Position numbers and translations under genes: made by a program. From Mageeibacillus sp. UBA1212 (GTDB taxonomy: Bacteria; Bacillota; Clostridia; UBA1212), in assembly GCA_002309655.1 (NCBI GenBank), contig DBXM01000029.1:1-60374 (forward strand): DNA of 60,374 nt, in the 5' to 3' direction. Below are positions 43,031 to 52,200 of this stretch, in pieces (within the stretch, counting starts at the first letter, position 1; each line of letters starts with the position of its first letter). Below the pieces are notes generated by a model, which searched no databases, was not told the origin of the DNA, and worked only from the letters and a program-made list of their open reading frames with translations.

Positions 43031-45550
43031 ATGAAAAAACGTGAAAAAGAGAAAAAAATAAAACCGACGAAAGAGGAGCGCGCCGCCTCGAGAAAGGCGG
43101 CGCGGGCTCTTTTCGCTGCCGAGGTGAAAGAGGGCAGGGACCTGGCCTATGAGAACCGGTACGAAATGCTCGCGTGGATCGGGTGCTGGTTCGGGATCGC
43201 GCTGGTGTCGCTTTTCTTCACGAAGTGGACGACGCAGGCGGAGTCGTTCCCGTGGGTCGTGCTCAACGTGGGAAGCCGCGTGCTGTCGCTGATAGCGGTG
43301 ACCTTTTTCGGGACGCTGACGCCCTTCAGGAAGAGCGTTTTCGCGATCGGCGCGACAGGCTGGCTGATCTGGATCCTGCTGCTCTCGAACGTGTCCTACG
43401 GCGTGGCGGCGATAGTCTTCCTTTTGGGCGGCGCGGTGACGTTCAGGATGGCGTGGCTGGAAATCAAAGAGTTCCGGGCAGGCAAAACCCGGGAGGTGCC
43501 GCGGCATTTCCGCGACTGGGTTTTGTTCTTCTACCAGATCCTGGCGCTCACGTTCATTGTGGAGATCATTCACTCGCTCAAGTTCGACAAGCCGTTCCTG
43601 AGCCTCCAGTCGACGTTCGTGATGCTGCTGACGAACCCGGACCGGTTCATGAACAACGCTCTGGTGCTGCTGTTCACCGGCGCGTTCATAATGATCTGCC
43701 GCAGGCGGAAATGCGCGGCGCTGATATTCACGATCGTCTGGGTGGCGCTCTCGTTCATCAGCCTGCTTAAAATTCTGAACGTTTACGAGCCGCTGATGGT
43801 GCTGGACGTTTTCGCGACGGTGGATATGGCCGCGGTGGTGACGAAGTACTTCAAGTGGTTCTTCTTCGTGCTGCTCGCGATCGCGGTGGCGGGACTCGGC
43901 GTGCTGATCGTGTGGCTGGTGCGTAAAGAGAAGAAAGCCCACGTGCGCGGGGATGCGGTGCTCGTTGCAGTGACCGTTGCGGTGGCGTCGCTGCTGGCGT
44001 TTGTTTGCGCGTGCTCGATGCCCTACGCGAAGTTCGAGAACACGTTCGCGATCACTAATTATTACCGCCAGGGCTTCGCTTCAAGTTTTGTCAGAACGAC
44101 GCTCAAGTCGATTCCCAGCGCGCCGGACAACTACTCGGAGGAGAGCTTTGACGGAATCAAGGCGGAGGTCGAAAAGGAGTACTCGCCGAAAACTCCGCTG
44201 GACGTGAAGAACGTTGTCGTGATCCAGATGGAGGCGTTCTGGGACCCCTACGAATTTTCGAAGCGGAACCCGGAGATCGAGTTTGAGTACGACCCGACGC
44301 CGTTCATTCATTCCCTTTTCGAGAACTACTCCACCGGCGCGGTGACCGTTCCCGTGTACGCGGGGCAGACCGTGAAGAGCGAGTTCGAGTTCCTGACCGG
44401 CGTGTCGCTCAAGAACCTGCCGAACGGCTTCAACCCCTACGTGACGACGCTCACTTCGACGAAAATCGACAGTCTGGCGCGAACTTTTGCGGAAAAAGGC
44501 TACTCGACGACGGCAATTCACAACTACCAGGGAGAGTTTTTCTCGCGCCACGTGGTCTACGGGAACATCGGTTTCGACACCTTCGTGCCGATGGAGTGCA
44601 TGCAGAACGTGCGGCGGCGCGGCAGCGACATCTGGGCCTCCGACGACGTGCTGGCGGAACAGATCGGGAAGGCGCTCGACCGGAATTCCGGTCCTGATTT
44701 CGTGTTCACGGTCTCGGTGCAGCTCCACGGAAGCTATCCGGTTCTCGATTCTGAGGAGTACCCGATGGTCATAAAGGGGCTCGAGGACGAGCGCGAAAAG
44801 GAGGGAATGCTCCAGTACTACGTCGCGCAGCTCATCGAGTTCGACAACGCTATCCGTGCGGTCGTGGAGATGCTCGAAAAACGCGACGAACCGACCGTGC
44901 TGCTCCTCTACGCCGACCACCTGCCGCAACTCGCGAACCGCATCTGCTCGCTCACCAACGAGGAGACGTTCGAGACGCGCTACTATATGTGGGACAACAT
45001 CGGCCTCGCGAAGGAGGACGGCAACGTGAACCTCTGGCAGCTCTCCACGCGCCTTTTGAACACGATCGGCATGGACGGCGGCTTCATCAACAAATTCCAC
45101 AACGTCTACTCGGGAAGGCAGGAAGAGGCCTACGCGGAGGCGGCGGTGATCGTCGACCACGGGCTCATTTTCGAGGAGACGGAAACGTTCGAGAACGACA
45201 AGACGCTGGCAATCGGCATCGACAGGCCGGAGATTCTCTCGGTGGAGCCGAATCCGGACGGCCAGGGCTCGTTCAGGAACAGCTACACGCTGACCGGCGT
45301 GGGCATCACCGACGACACGGTGGTCACGGTCAACGGCAAAAGCTACAACTTGAACAAGGAGGAAGGCCTCACGTACGCTTTTGAAACAGGCATCAGCGCT
45401 TTAAAAGAAGGCGACGTGCTGACGCTCAGAATCGTCGGCGAGCGGCTGGGAACGGTTTTTGTTGAGAGCAGGGAGTTTGTGTACGCGGAACCCGCTTCAG
45501 CTTCTTCGGGCGATACTGAGATAAAGGAGCCGGCCGGGGATCCGGAATGA
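43031..45550 (+). CDS. LtaS-like membrane sulfatase with extra C-terminal Ig-like domain
   Basis: 839 residues. Basic cytoplasmic N-terminus (KKREKEKKIKPTKEER), about nine membrane segments to residue about 335, then the extracellular LtaS/sulfatase domain: VVVIQMEAFWDPYEF, VPVYAGQTVKSEFEFLTG with the candidate nucleophile Thr, FSRHVVYGNIGFDTF and LLLYADHLPQL with metal ligands. These enzymes build or modify phosphoglycerol polymers. Residues about 730-839 are an added strand-rich, Ig-like part with an acidic tail. The ribosome-binding site is weak. In one direction with cvpA and the carboxypeptidase. Confidence 0.88.
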   Translation: MKKREKEKKIKPTKEERAASRKAARALFAAEVKEGRDLAYENRYEMLAWIGCWFGIALVSLFFTKWTTQAESFPWVVLNVGSRVLSLIAVTFFGTLTPFRKSVFAIGATGWLIWILLLSNVSYGVAAIVFLLGGAVTFRMAWLEIKEFRAGKTREVPRHFRDWVLFFYQILALTFIVEIIHSLKFDKPFLSLQSTFVMLLTNPDRFMNNALVLLFTGAFIMICRRRKCAALIFTIVWVALSFISLLKILNVYEPLMVLDVFATVDMAAVVTKYFKWFFFVLLAIAVAGLGVLIVWLVRKEKKAHVRGDAVLVAVTVAVASLLAFVCACSMPYAKFENTFAITNYYRQGFASSFVRTTLKSIPSAPDNYSEESFDGIKAEVEKEYSPKTPLDVKNVVVIQMEAFWDPYEFSKRNPEIEFEYDPTPFIHSLFENYSTGAVTVPVYAGQTVKSEFEFLTGVSLKNLPNGFNPYVTTLTSTKIDSLARTFAEKGYSTTAIHNYQGEFFSRHVVYGNIGFDTFVPMECMQNVRRRGSDIWASDDVLAEQIGKALDRNSGPDFVFTVSVQLHGSYPVLDSEEYPMVIKGLEDEREKEGMLQYYVAQLIEFDNAIRAVVEMLEKRDEPTVLLLYADHLPQLANRICSLTNEETFETRYYMWDNIGLAKEDGNVNLWQLSTRLLNTIGMDGGFINKFHNVYSGRQEEAYAEAAVIVDHGLIFEETETFENDKTLAIGIDRPEILSVEPNPDGQGSFRNSYTLTGVGITDDTVVTVNGKSYNLNKEEGLTYAFETGISALKEGDVLTLRIVGERLGTVFVESREFVYAEPASASSGDTEIKEPAGDPE

Positions 45551-45574
45551 GCCCGCGGACGGCGGGGAATAAAA

Positions 45575-45605
45575 GGCGGCGCCTTTTATAGTTGGGGGCG
45601 CCGCC
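45575..45605. other. GC-rich hairpin between genes
   Basis: Perfect 9-bp arms GGCGGCGCC (45575-45583) and GGCGCCGCC (45597-45605); no T run follows on the plus strand, so it is not a typical terminator. The nested dyad AAAAGGC-GGC-GCCTTTT could form instead. Confidence 0.5.
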
Positions 45606-45626
45606 GCATTCATAAATTTAAAGCCT

Positions 45627-48278
45627 ATGAACGGAATATACCAGACAGACAACCGAATTGTTTTCGAGAACTGCCGCGCGGTCATCGCGATCAGCTGCGG
45701 CGACTCGAACGTCGAGACGATTCTCGACAGGAAGACCGGGCGCGACATCCGTGCCGGCGCCGGTGTTCCTTTTTTTGCGCCCGAAGACGCGAAGAGGCGG
45801 CGGGTTCCGGTTAAAGGGGTATCGCTTGAAGATACGGAAGGCGGAGAAAGCGTATTAAAGGTTGACACGGACCTCGGGGCGTTTTTCGTGAAGGCGGAGG
45901 CGCACCCGGACTGGTTTGCGTTCGAGCTTGAAGGCGGCCTCCCACGAGGGATGCTCGCTTTAACGATTGCGAACATGGAGTATTCCTGCGACGCCTCGGA
46001 CAAAGAAAACACAGGGGCGGTGGGCATCGCTATGACCGCGGGAATCGACCCTCTGTACTACCCTGACAGCAAGTCGGGAAGGACCGGCGGCAGGGCCGTC
46101 GCACACCTCGCGGCGGCCGGCGAAAAGTTCGCGCTGGCGGTCGCACCAATCAAGGACCAGCAGGATATAATTAAAGAAATTTGCCTTAAAATAGACAAAA
46201 ACCGCGGCATCATGTCGCTTAAGGGCGGCGCCTGGGGCAGGGACGCGCGGGTCAACTTCACGAACTACACGATCCAGATGGAGTCGTCACGGGAGTTCGT
46301 CGAGAGCAGCATTCCCTTTTTCGAAAAGATCGGCGCGGGGCAGATCGACTTCCACAAGGGACCCGGAACGTTCCGGCAGGGCGACTTCCGGTTCATGCGC
46401 TACAAAGACGCCGCGGACTTCAAAGCGAACGTCACGGACCTTCTCGAGCGCCACGGAATGACGGCGGGCCTCCACACCTACGCTCATTACATTGACTACG
46501 ACTGCGCGCTGCTCGCGGACCCGGAGAGGCAAAAACAACTGAAGGTTATGGAGCGGTTCACGCTGGCGGAGGACGTCGACGAAAACGGCGCGTTTTTAAA
46601 AACCGAAGAGCCGGTGGATAGCGTTCCGGACGATTTCGGATTCTTCACGGTCAACACGCCGTACATTCTTGTCGACGGCGAGATAATTCAGTTTGCGAAG
46701 CGGGAAGGGGGCTTTGCGGCGGTAAAGCGCGGAGCGGCGGGAACGGTTCCCGTAAGGCACAAAAGGGGTGCGGAGATCCGGCACCTCGAGGGACTCTATT
46801 TCGGATTCACGCCGGTGTTCGGGTCGGATCTTTTCTACGAGATTGCGAGGAACACCGCGAAAACCTACAACGAGGGCGGATTCCGTTCGATATATCTCGA
46901 CGCGCTCGACGGTATCGACCGGCAGTGCGACCCGAAAAACGAGGCCTGGTACTACGCGGCGACGTTCGTGCGCGAGATTCTGAAGAACTGCGCGACCGAT
47001 CCGGTGCTGGAGATGTCGACTTTCAAGCCGTCGATGTGGGCTTCGCGGGGCCGCATAGGAGCATGGGACACGCCCTACCGCGCGTACAGAAATTTCAATA
47101 AGCGCCACGCTGAGAGCAACATCGAGTTCATCGACCGCTACGGCGCGCCGATCCTGGGCTGGTACGATTTCTACCCGATGACCGACAAGTACCCGGGCAA
47201 CGAGCACACGAAGTACCACCACACGGACGCGGTCGACCACATGGGCAGCCTGGCGGTCATGTACGACTTCGGGAACGTCTTCAACGGCACCTCGGAGGCG
47301 ATGCTGGAACGGTACGCCGGCCTCAGGCGGAACGTGGAACTCTACCGGAAATACGACAGGCTGCGGCAGGAACAATACTTCACAGAAGAGTACCGGCAAA
47401 AGCTTATTTCCGGGAAATACGAGTACGCGCTGGCGGAAGAAAAGGGCGGGAAATATGTTTTCGTCGAGAAAAAGTACGGGAAAAAGCGGCTTTTCGATTT
47501 GTCGGACCCGGCCCGCAACACCGCGGAGTTCACGAATCCTTTTAAAGGGCAGACGCCGTTCGTGAGGGTGGAAGCGCTTCTCTCGGCAGACGTTTCCGAC
47601 GCGGCTACACTTCTTCCGCTCGACCCGGAAACACCGCTGACGGAGCAGCCGCTCTGCAGGCGCTTCGAAAACGAGACCGACATAACCGGAAGGCTCGCGA
47701 AGGTAGTCAGCGTGCGCGGGAACGGCATTCCCGGCGGGAAAATCGCGATCAAGCTGCGGTGTGCCACCAACAGCGAGAAGGGTTTCGGCGAGTACATTGT
47801 CGACACGGATTTCGAGGGCTGGCGGGAATTCATTTTCGTGGAGTCGGACAACGGCGAACGCGATGACCACGGGTTTGAGCGGAGCGAGGGCCTCTACGGA
47901 ATTTTCCGTTCGAGTCTCAACAACGACCGCCTGACGGAGATTTCGGTCGAGACGGAAGGCGATATGACCGGCGTAAGGATGTCCTCTGTCAGGGCGTGCC
48001 GGCACGTTTACGAGGTGCTGAAAAATCCGGTCGTTTCGGTTTGCGGAACTTCGGTCATGTTCGAGTGCGAGCTGATGTCGTCCGATTTCATCGAATTTGA
48101 CGGCAGGAACGCGACGGTGACGGACAGGTTCGGGAACAAAAAGGAGATCTGGTTCGAGTCGGACTTGAGCGTTCCGGCGGGAAGGTTCGAGGCGTCGCTG
48201 ACGGCAAGGCCTCTTAACGGGCGGACTGCCGCGGCGTTACTGACGTTCGGGTTCACGGGGGAGACCGTGGAGGAGTGA
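45627..48278 (+). CDS. Large unclassified protein with glycoside-hydrolase-like architecture
   Basis: 883 residues, no signal peptide. An N-terminal strand-rich region (to about 215) looks like the beta-sandwich preceding many barrels. The centre (about 220-560) resembles a beta/alpha barrel: GLHTYAHYIDYD, then FRSIYLDALDGID with Asp425 and Asp428 at a strand end, VLEMSTFKPS and ILGWYDFYP. The C-terminal third is strand-rich and ligand-binding-like. I cannot assign a family; the layout suggests an intracellular glycan hydrolase or lyase. It is intact and without repeats. No close promoter is visible, and the hairpin at 45575 lies upstream. Confidence 0.72.
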   Translation: MNGIYQTDNRIVFENCRAVIAISCGDSNVETILDRKTGRDIRAGAGVPFFAPEDAKRRRVPVKGVSLEDTEGGESVLKVDTDLGAFFVKAEAHPDWFAFELEGGLPRGMLALTIANMEYSCDASDKENTGAVGIAMTAGIDPLYYPDSKSGRTGGRAVAHLAAAGEKFALAVAPIKDQQDIIKEICLKIDKNRGIMSLKGGAWGRDARVNFTNYTIQMESSREFVESSIPFFEKIGAGQIDFHKGPGTFRQGDFRFMRYKDAADFKANVTDLLERHGMTAGLHTYAHYIDYDCALLADPERQKQLKVMERFTLAEDVDENGAFLKTEEPVDSVPDDFGFFTVNTPYILVDGEIIQFAKREGGFAAVKRGAAGTVPVRHKRGAEIRHLEGLYFGFTPVFGSDLFYEIARNTAKTYNEGGFRSIYLDALDGIDRQCDPKNEAWYYAATFVREILKNCATDPVLEMSTFKPSMWASRGRIGAWDTPYRAYRNFNKRHAESNIEFIDRYGAPILGWYDFYPMTDKYPGNEHTKYHHTDAVDHMGSLAVMYDFGNVFNGTSEAMLERYAGLRRNVELYRKYDRLRQEQYFTEEYRQKLISGKYEYALAEEKGGKYVFVEKKYGKKRLFDLSDPARNTAEFTNPFKGQTPFVRVEALLSADVSDAATLLPLDPETPLTEQPLCRRFENETDITGRLAKVVSVRGNGIPGGKIAIKLRCATNSEKGFGEYIVDTDFEGWREFIFVESDNGERDDHGFERSEGLYGIFRSSLNNDRLTEISVETEGDMTGVRMSSVRACRHVYEVLKNPVVSVCGTSVMFECELMSSDFIEFDGRNATVTDRFGNKKEIWFESDLSVPAGRFEASLTARPLNGRTAAALLTFGFTGETVEE

Positions 48279-48305
48279 AGATTCCTTAAGAAACGTTTGA
48301 AAGAG

Positions 48306-48339
48306 TTTTAAAAGCAGTTTAAAAGCAGTTTAAAAGCAT
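48306..48339 (+). repeat. Three tandem copies of GTTTAAAAGCA upstream of the VanW gene
   Basis: Units at 48306-48317 (one extra T), 48318-48328 and 48329-48339, an 11-bp period of about one DNA turn, immediately upstream of the -35 element. A-tracts in phase would bend the DNA or act like an UP element. Confidence 0.75.
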
Positions 48340-48341
48340 TG

Positions 48342-48378
48342 CGCGGGTGTTGAAACGCACCCGCGTACGTGTTATAAT
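48342..48378 (+). promoter_or_regulatory. Promoter of the VanW-family gene with overlapping dyad
   Basis: TTGAAA (48351-48356), 16-bp spacer, perfect TATAAT (48373-48378). The inverted repeat CGCGGGTG / CACCCGCG (about 48343-48366) flanks the -35, a typical operator position. Confidence 0.6.
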
Positions 48379-48493
48379 AAGATGCTTCAGTGTGCGTTGA
48401 CGCCGGAAGCGGGAAGGGTACGCCGGAAAACAAAAATAAAGGCGGCCGGAATTGTACAAAAGAAAACTTGGAAAAACAAACGGAGCGGTATAA

Positions 48494-51037
48494 ATGTCTG
48501 CAGATTATATTAACAGAAACCGTATTGGCGACAGACCTCAGGGCAGCCCGGAGAAAAGGGACGCCTTCGACAGAGCGTATATGGGAGCCAAATTAGAGGC
48601 ACAGAACTACGGGACGAGAATGATGGCCGAGAATTCAGGACAGAAACCCGGATATGATAACACCTTCAGCGATTTCGACGCGTTCAGGAACGTGGACTTC
48701 GGTCTGGACGACGACGTCGCGGTTCAGTCGGAAGGCGCCGGAAGCGTTACTCCTTCACAGCCCGCGCGGCAGAGCCAGACGCCCCTTTTCGACACGGACA
48801 GCGAGGCGATCAACGAGGCGTCCGTTCACGGCGACTCCAGGTTCGACTTTGAAGAGGAGAACTCTTTCGTGTTTTTCGGCGACGACAGCGACGACGATGA
48901 CGTGATGCGCGATTTTGACGACGAAGGCGACGAAGACGTCAAGATTTACCACGTGGGCGCGATGAGAGGCGGAGATGCCGCCGAAAACGCAGCGAACGGA
49001 GCCGCGGCAGGAACTGCCGTCAAGAAACCGATCAAGATCGTTCCCGACACGGATGACGACGAGTACGAAGACGAAGAAGAGGACGAGGACGAAGACGATT
49101 CCGGCGACGAGGGCGAGAACTTTGACGAGGAGTTTTTCGACTCCGTTTTCACCGACAGAAGCAAGGGGCTCAAAACGCTCTTCGTAGTGGTGCTGATTCT
49201 CGCGCTGCTCGGCCTCGTCATATTCCTGACCTACAGGTTTATCAAAACGAGCACCCTCGGCGACGGAAAGATCTACAGCGGCATCCGCGTGAACGGCTAC
49301 GACCTCGGCGGAATGACGAAGGAAGAAGTGGCCGCGTACGTCAGAAACACCTACGTGACGCCGGTTGAGAGAGCGAAAGTGACCGTCAAACTCGGCAACA
49401 CCTACCAGGAGGTCTACCCGCTCACCGACTTCTTCACGTGTCCCGACCCGAACGCAATCGCGGAGGAGGCGTACAACTACGCCCGCACCGGCAGCGACGC
49501 AGAAAGAATCAAGATCATCAACGCGCTCAAGGAGACGCCTTACGACATCCAGTGCGCGTACGGGTACGACAGCAACGGCCTTCAGAAGATCACCGAAAAT
49601 GCTTCGGAGCACGGTTTTGAGGCGGTCGTTGATCCGACGTACGACGTTCGCGACGAAGGCGTTGTGTTCACGTCGGGCAAGAACGGCGCGCGCATCGACG
49701 CCAACAAGTTCAAGGAAGACCTGAACTCGATGATCGACCAGATCCAGAACAACCTGCGCAACATCAGGACGTCGTCCGAGATCGCCAACATCACGATCGA
49801 CATCAAGAGCGAGGAGTCGCAGTTCGTGCCGCTCACCGCCAGCGAGATCATGGACGCGACGTACCTGCCGCCTGTCAACGCGGAGTACTACCGCGACGGC
49901 AACACGATCAAGTCGCCCATTAAGGTCAACCCCGACGTTCCCGGCCGCACCCTCGACCCGCTCGCGCTCAACGCGATCGTCACCAGAATCAACGGCGGCG
50001 AGAACATTCCCTACTACCTGCTCGGTTACGTGAACGTGACCGCGGAGATTACGGCCGCGAAACTCGAAAGCGACCTCTACTGCACAAGGCTCGGCAGGGT
50101 CATCAGCCGCAACACGGTGGACCCGTACAGCAAGGATTCCTCGTCGGGAAGAGACACCCGCGGCGAGAATATGGCCAGAGCGTGCTCGCTTTTCGACACC
50201 GTTGAGCTTTTCGGCGGCGAGGAAGTCAGCGTTCTTGAGCTGCTGGGCGGCATTTCCGGCGCAAATAAATTCAAGATTGCGTACGAGAACGTCAACAACG
50301 GCGGAAAAGAGGTTTCGGGCGGCGGCGTTTCGCAGTTTGCCACGGCGCTTTACGAGTGCGCGCTGAGAAGCGGCCTCGACGTGCCGAGAGTGTGGAACAA
50401 CGAATTCTACCCCAACTACGGAATTTCCGGCTTTGACGCCTACATCTCGACAAACGGCGGCAACTACGACCTCGTAATCAAGAACACCAAGGACGCTCCG
50501 GTCAGGATCAGCGCGGCATACGTCGGCGACACGGTCGAAGTTACCATCGACGGACCCGACACGGGCGAGGGCGCCATCACGCTCTCCAGCACGCTTCTCG
50601 AATCCGGCCTCAACAGCGAGAACACCGGCACGGTCTACAAGTACAGGGTCGCCAGAACTCAGGGCGGCGTCGAGCAGTACCTGGGCACCGTGACCTACGA
50701 GAAGACCGGCGAGGGCGTGATTCCCGAGGAGACCGAAGCGCCGACCGAAGAGCCCACCGAGGAACCCACGGAAGAGCCTTCCGAGGAGCCGACTGAGGAA
50801 CCGACTGAAGAACCTTCTGAGGAGCCCACGGAGGAGCCTTCCGAAGAACCCACTGAGGAGCCGACCGAAGAGCCCACCGGGGAACCCACGGAAGAGCCTA
50901 CGGAGGAGCCGACTGAGGAACCTACCGAGGAGCCCACGGAAGAACCAACCGGGGAACCTACCGAGGAACCGTCGGAGGAGCCTTCGCCTTCAGGAGATGA
51001 ACCTGAGCCCACGGATGGCTCGGGTGAGAATCCTTAA
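48494..51037 (+). CDS. VanW-family membrane-anchored protein with EEPT repeat tail
   Basis: 847 residues. The cytoplasmic part (1-225) is acidic and low-complexity (DDDEYEDEEEDEDEDD near 185), followed by a membrane helix (about 229-249). Outside are a PG_binding_4-type region with YSGIRVNGYDLGGMTKEEV near 257 and the VanW domain with GENMARACSLFDTV and GGGVSQFATALYECAL. The C-terminal about 90 residues are 21 four-residue repeats. Homologues bind or modify peptidoglycan; the name comes from vancomycin clusters and does not itself imply resistance. It has its own promoter at 48351 and a strong terminator. Confidence 0.88.
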   Translation: MSADYINRNRIGDRPQGSPEKRDAFDRAYMGAKLEAQNYGTRMMAENSGQKPGYDNTFSDFDAFRNVDFGLDDDVAVQSEGAGSVTPSQPARQSQTPLFDTDSEAINEASVHGDSRFDFEEENSFVFFGDDSDDDDVMRDFDDEGDEDVKIYHVGAMRGGDAAENAANGAAAGTAVKKPIKIVPDTDDDEYEDEEEDEDEDDSGDEGENFDEEFFDSVFTDRSKGLKTLFVVVLILALLGLVIFLTYRFIKTSTLGDGKIYSGIRVNGYDLGGMTKEEVAAYVRNTYVTPVERAKVTVKLGNTYQEVYPLTDFFTCPDPNAIAEEAYNYARTGSDAERIKIINALKETPYDIQCAYGYDSNGLQKITENASEHGFEAVVDPTYDVRDEGVVFTSGKNGARIDANKFKEDLNSMIDQIQNNLRNIRTSSEIANITIDIKSEESQFVPLTASEIMDATYLPPVNAEYYRDGNTIKSPIKVNPDVPGRTLDPLALNAIVTRINGGENIPYYLLGYVNVTAEITAAKLESDLYCTRLGRVISRNTVDPYSKDSSSGRDTRGENMARACSLFDTVELFGGEEVSVLELLGGISGANKFKIAYENVNNGGKEVSGGGVSQFATALYECALRSGLDVPRVWNNEFYPNYGISGFDAYISTNGGNYDLVIKNTKDAPVRISAAYVGDTVEVTIDGPDTGEGAITLSSTLLESGLNSENTGTVYKYRVARTQGGVEQYLGTVTYEKTGEGVIPEETEAPTEEPTEEPTEEPSEEPTEEPTEEPSEEPTEEPSEEPTEEPTEEPTGEPTEEPTEEPTEEPTEEPTEEPTGEPTEEPSEEPSPSGDEPEPTDGSGENP
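50735..50986 (+). repeat. Coding 12-bp tandem repeats (EEPT/EEPS)
   Basis: Twenty-one in-frame 12-bp units encoding EEPT, EEPS, GEPT or EAPT form an acidic, extended C-terminal tail of the VanW protein. Third-position changes keep the protein constant, indicating selection on the protein rather than a fresh slippage expansion. Confidence 0.85.
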
Positions 51038-51061
51038 AGTTTAGAATTAATATATTAGGCC

Positions 51062-51111
51062 GCGGCCCGCCCCCTTGTTGATTGATGCAGGGGGCGGGCC
51101 GCTTCTTTATT
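51062..51111 (+). terminator. Terminator of the VanW gene
   Basis: Perfect 14-bp arms GCGGCCCGCCCCCT (51062-51075) and AGGGGGCGGGCCGC (51089-51102), then TTCTTTATT. Confidence 0.9.
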
Positions 51112-51160
51112 CCAAAGACCTATTTCCGGGGCTGCGGCAAAAGCGCGAGCGGCCGCAGTC

Positions 51161-51207
51161 AACATTACAACTTTAATGTTGCATTATAACTCAAAATGTG
51201 TTACAAT
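51161..51207 (+). promoter_or_regulatory. Promoter and operator of the AbiE-type toxin-antitoxin pair
   Basis: TTGCAT (51179-51184), 17-bp spacer, TACAAT (51202-51207). The dyad AACATT-8 bp-AATGTT (51161-51180) overlaps the -35, and a third AATGTTATAA occurs at about 51215, just before the ribosome-binding site. AbiEi antitoxins repress their own promoter by binding such inverted repeats. Confidence 0.6.
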
Positions 51208-51237
51208 ACAAATCAATGTTATAAAGGAGGCCGGGCA

Positions 51238-52200
51238 ATGGACTATTTACACAAAACTTTAGGGATACAAATAACATATAAAGACAACGCGAACATACCA
51301 TCTTTGCCGAATTACATTCACGCCAAATATGAGTTAAAGGAAGCCTCGCTTGACGGCGTCAAAACAATCTTCGTGTTTCCGAGAGGCGATCTCGACCCGG
51401 TAAGCGCGGTTAAAAAACATCTGGACCGGATCAAAAAAAGTGCGGGCGCGCAGGCGGTTTTAGTTCTTGACCGGCTGACGTTCAGGCAGAAAGAATACCT
51501 GCTGCGGGACCGGATACCGTTCATTGTGGACGGAAAGCAGATATATCTGCCTTTTATGGCAACCTGCCTGCAGGAGAGATGCGACAGTGAAAAGCGGGAG
51601 GAAGAGGAACTGCTGCCGTCGGCCCAGGTGCTGCTTCTGTATTATATCTACCACGGTTGCGGCGAGCTTTTGACCGCAGACGCGGCGCGGGCGCTTGACT
51701 TTTCCGCAATGTCGGTTTCCAGAGCGTCCAAGCAACTCGAAGAAACCGGCTTTGTCAAAACAGAAAAAAGAGGCGTCGGGAAAGTTCTGCTTTCCCGCAA
51801 AACTCCGCGGCAGATGTTTGAGGAAGCGGTCCGCCGGCTGCCGAGCCCGGTAAAACGGACAGTGTACGTTCCCAAAATAGAAATGACGGACGGAATGCTT
51901 CTCGGAGGGTATTCCGCGCTGTCCGGCTATTCCATGCTGAACCCGCCGGCCGTCAACTGTTATGCGGCAGGCAGTGTCTCGAAGTGGGATAAGACCGCGT
52001 CGGGGCGGCTTCAGGACGCAAACGACCAATGCGCAATCGAGCTGTGGCGGTATGATCCGCGGAAGCTCGCGGACGGGAAGTGTGTCGACCGGCTGTCCCT
52101 TGCTCTCGCGCTCCGGCACGACAAGGACGAGCGCACCGAAGAAGCTGTGGCGGAAATGCTCGAACAGGTATGGAGGGATATTGAAGGTAAGAGGAATTGA
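51238..52200 (+). CDS. Type IV toxin-antitoxin AbiEi-like antitoxin (MarR-type HTH)
   Basis: 320 residues from ATG 51238 (AAAGGAGG upstream). The N-terminal region YIHAKYELKEASLDGVKTIF, then RQKEYLLRDRIPFIVDGKQI; a winged helix (about 125-190: LLTADAARALDFSAMSVSRA and SKQLEETGFVKTEKRGVGKV); and a C-terminal domain with GGYSALSGYSMLNPPAV, features I associate with a widespread gut-Clostridia family next to a nucleotidyltransferase toxin. The AT-rich promoter region, contrasting with the VanW gene, suggests an acquired module. It overlaps the toxin gene by 20 bp. Confidence 0.85.
   Translation: MDYLHKTLGIQITYKDNANIPSLPNYIHAKYELKEASLDGVKTIFVFPRGDLDPVSAVKKHLDRIKKSAGAQAVLVLDRLTFRQKEYLLRDRIPFIVDGKQIYLPFMATCLQERCDSEKREEEELLPSAQVLLLYYIYHGCGELLTADAARALDFSAMSVSRASKQLEETGFVKTEKRGVGKVLLSRKTPRQMFEEAVRRLPSPVKRTVYVPKIEMTDGMLLGGYSALSGYSMLNPPAVNCYAAGSVSKWDKTASGRLQDANDQCAIELWRYDPRKLADGKCVDRLSLALALRHDKDERTEEAVAEMLEQVWRDIEGKRN

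Noticed and set aside
46596..48005. 469-codon minus-strand open frame inside the 883-residue gene
   Set aside because: It is entirely antisense, has no ribosome-binding site, and its composition is typical of antisense frames.
50695..51012. Minus-strand Ser/Gly/Val repeat protein
   Set aside because: It is the antisense reading of the EEPT repeats of the VanW gene.
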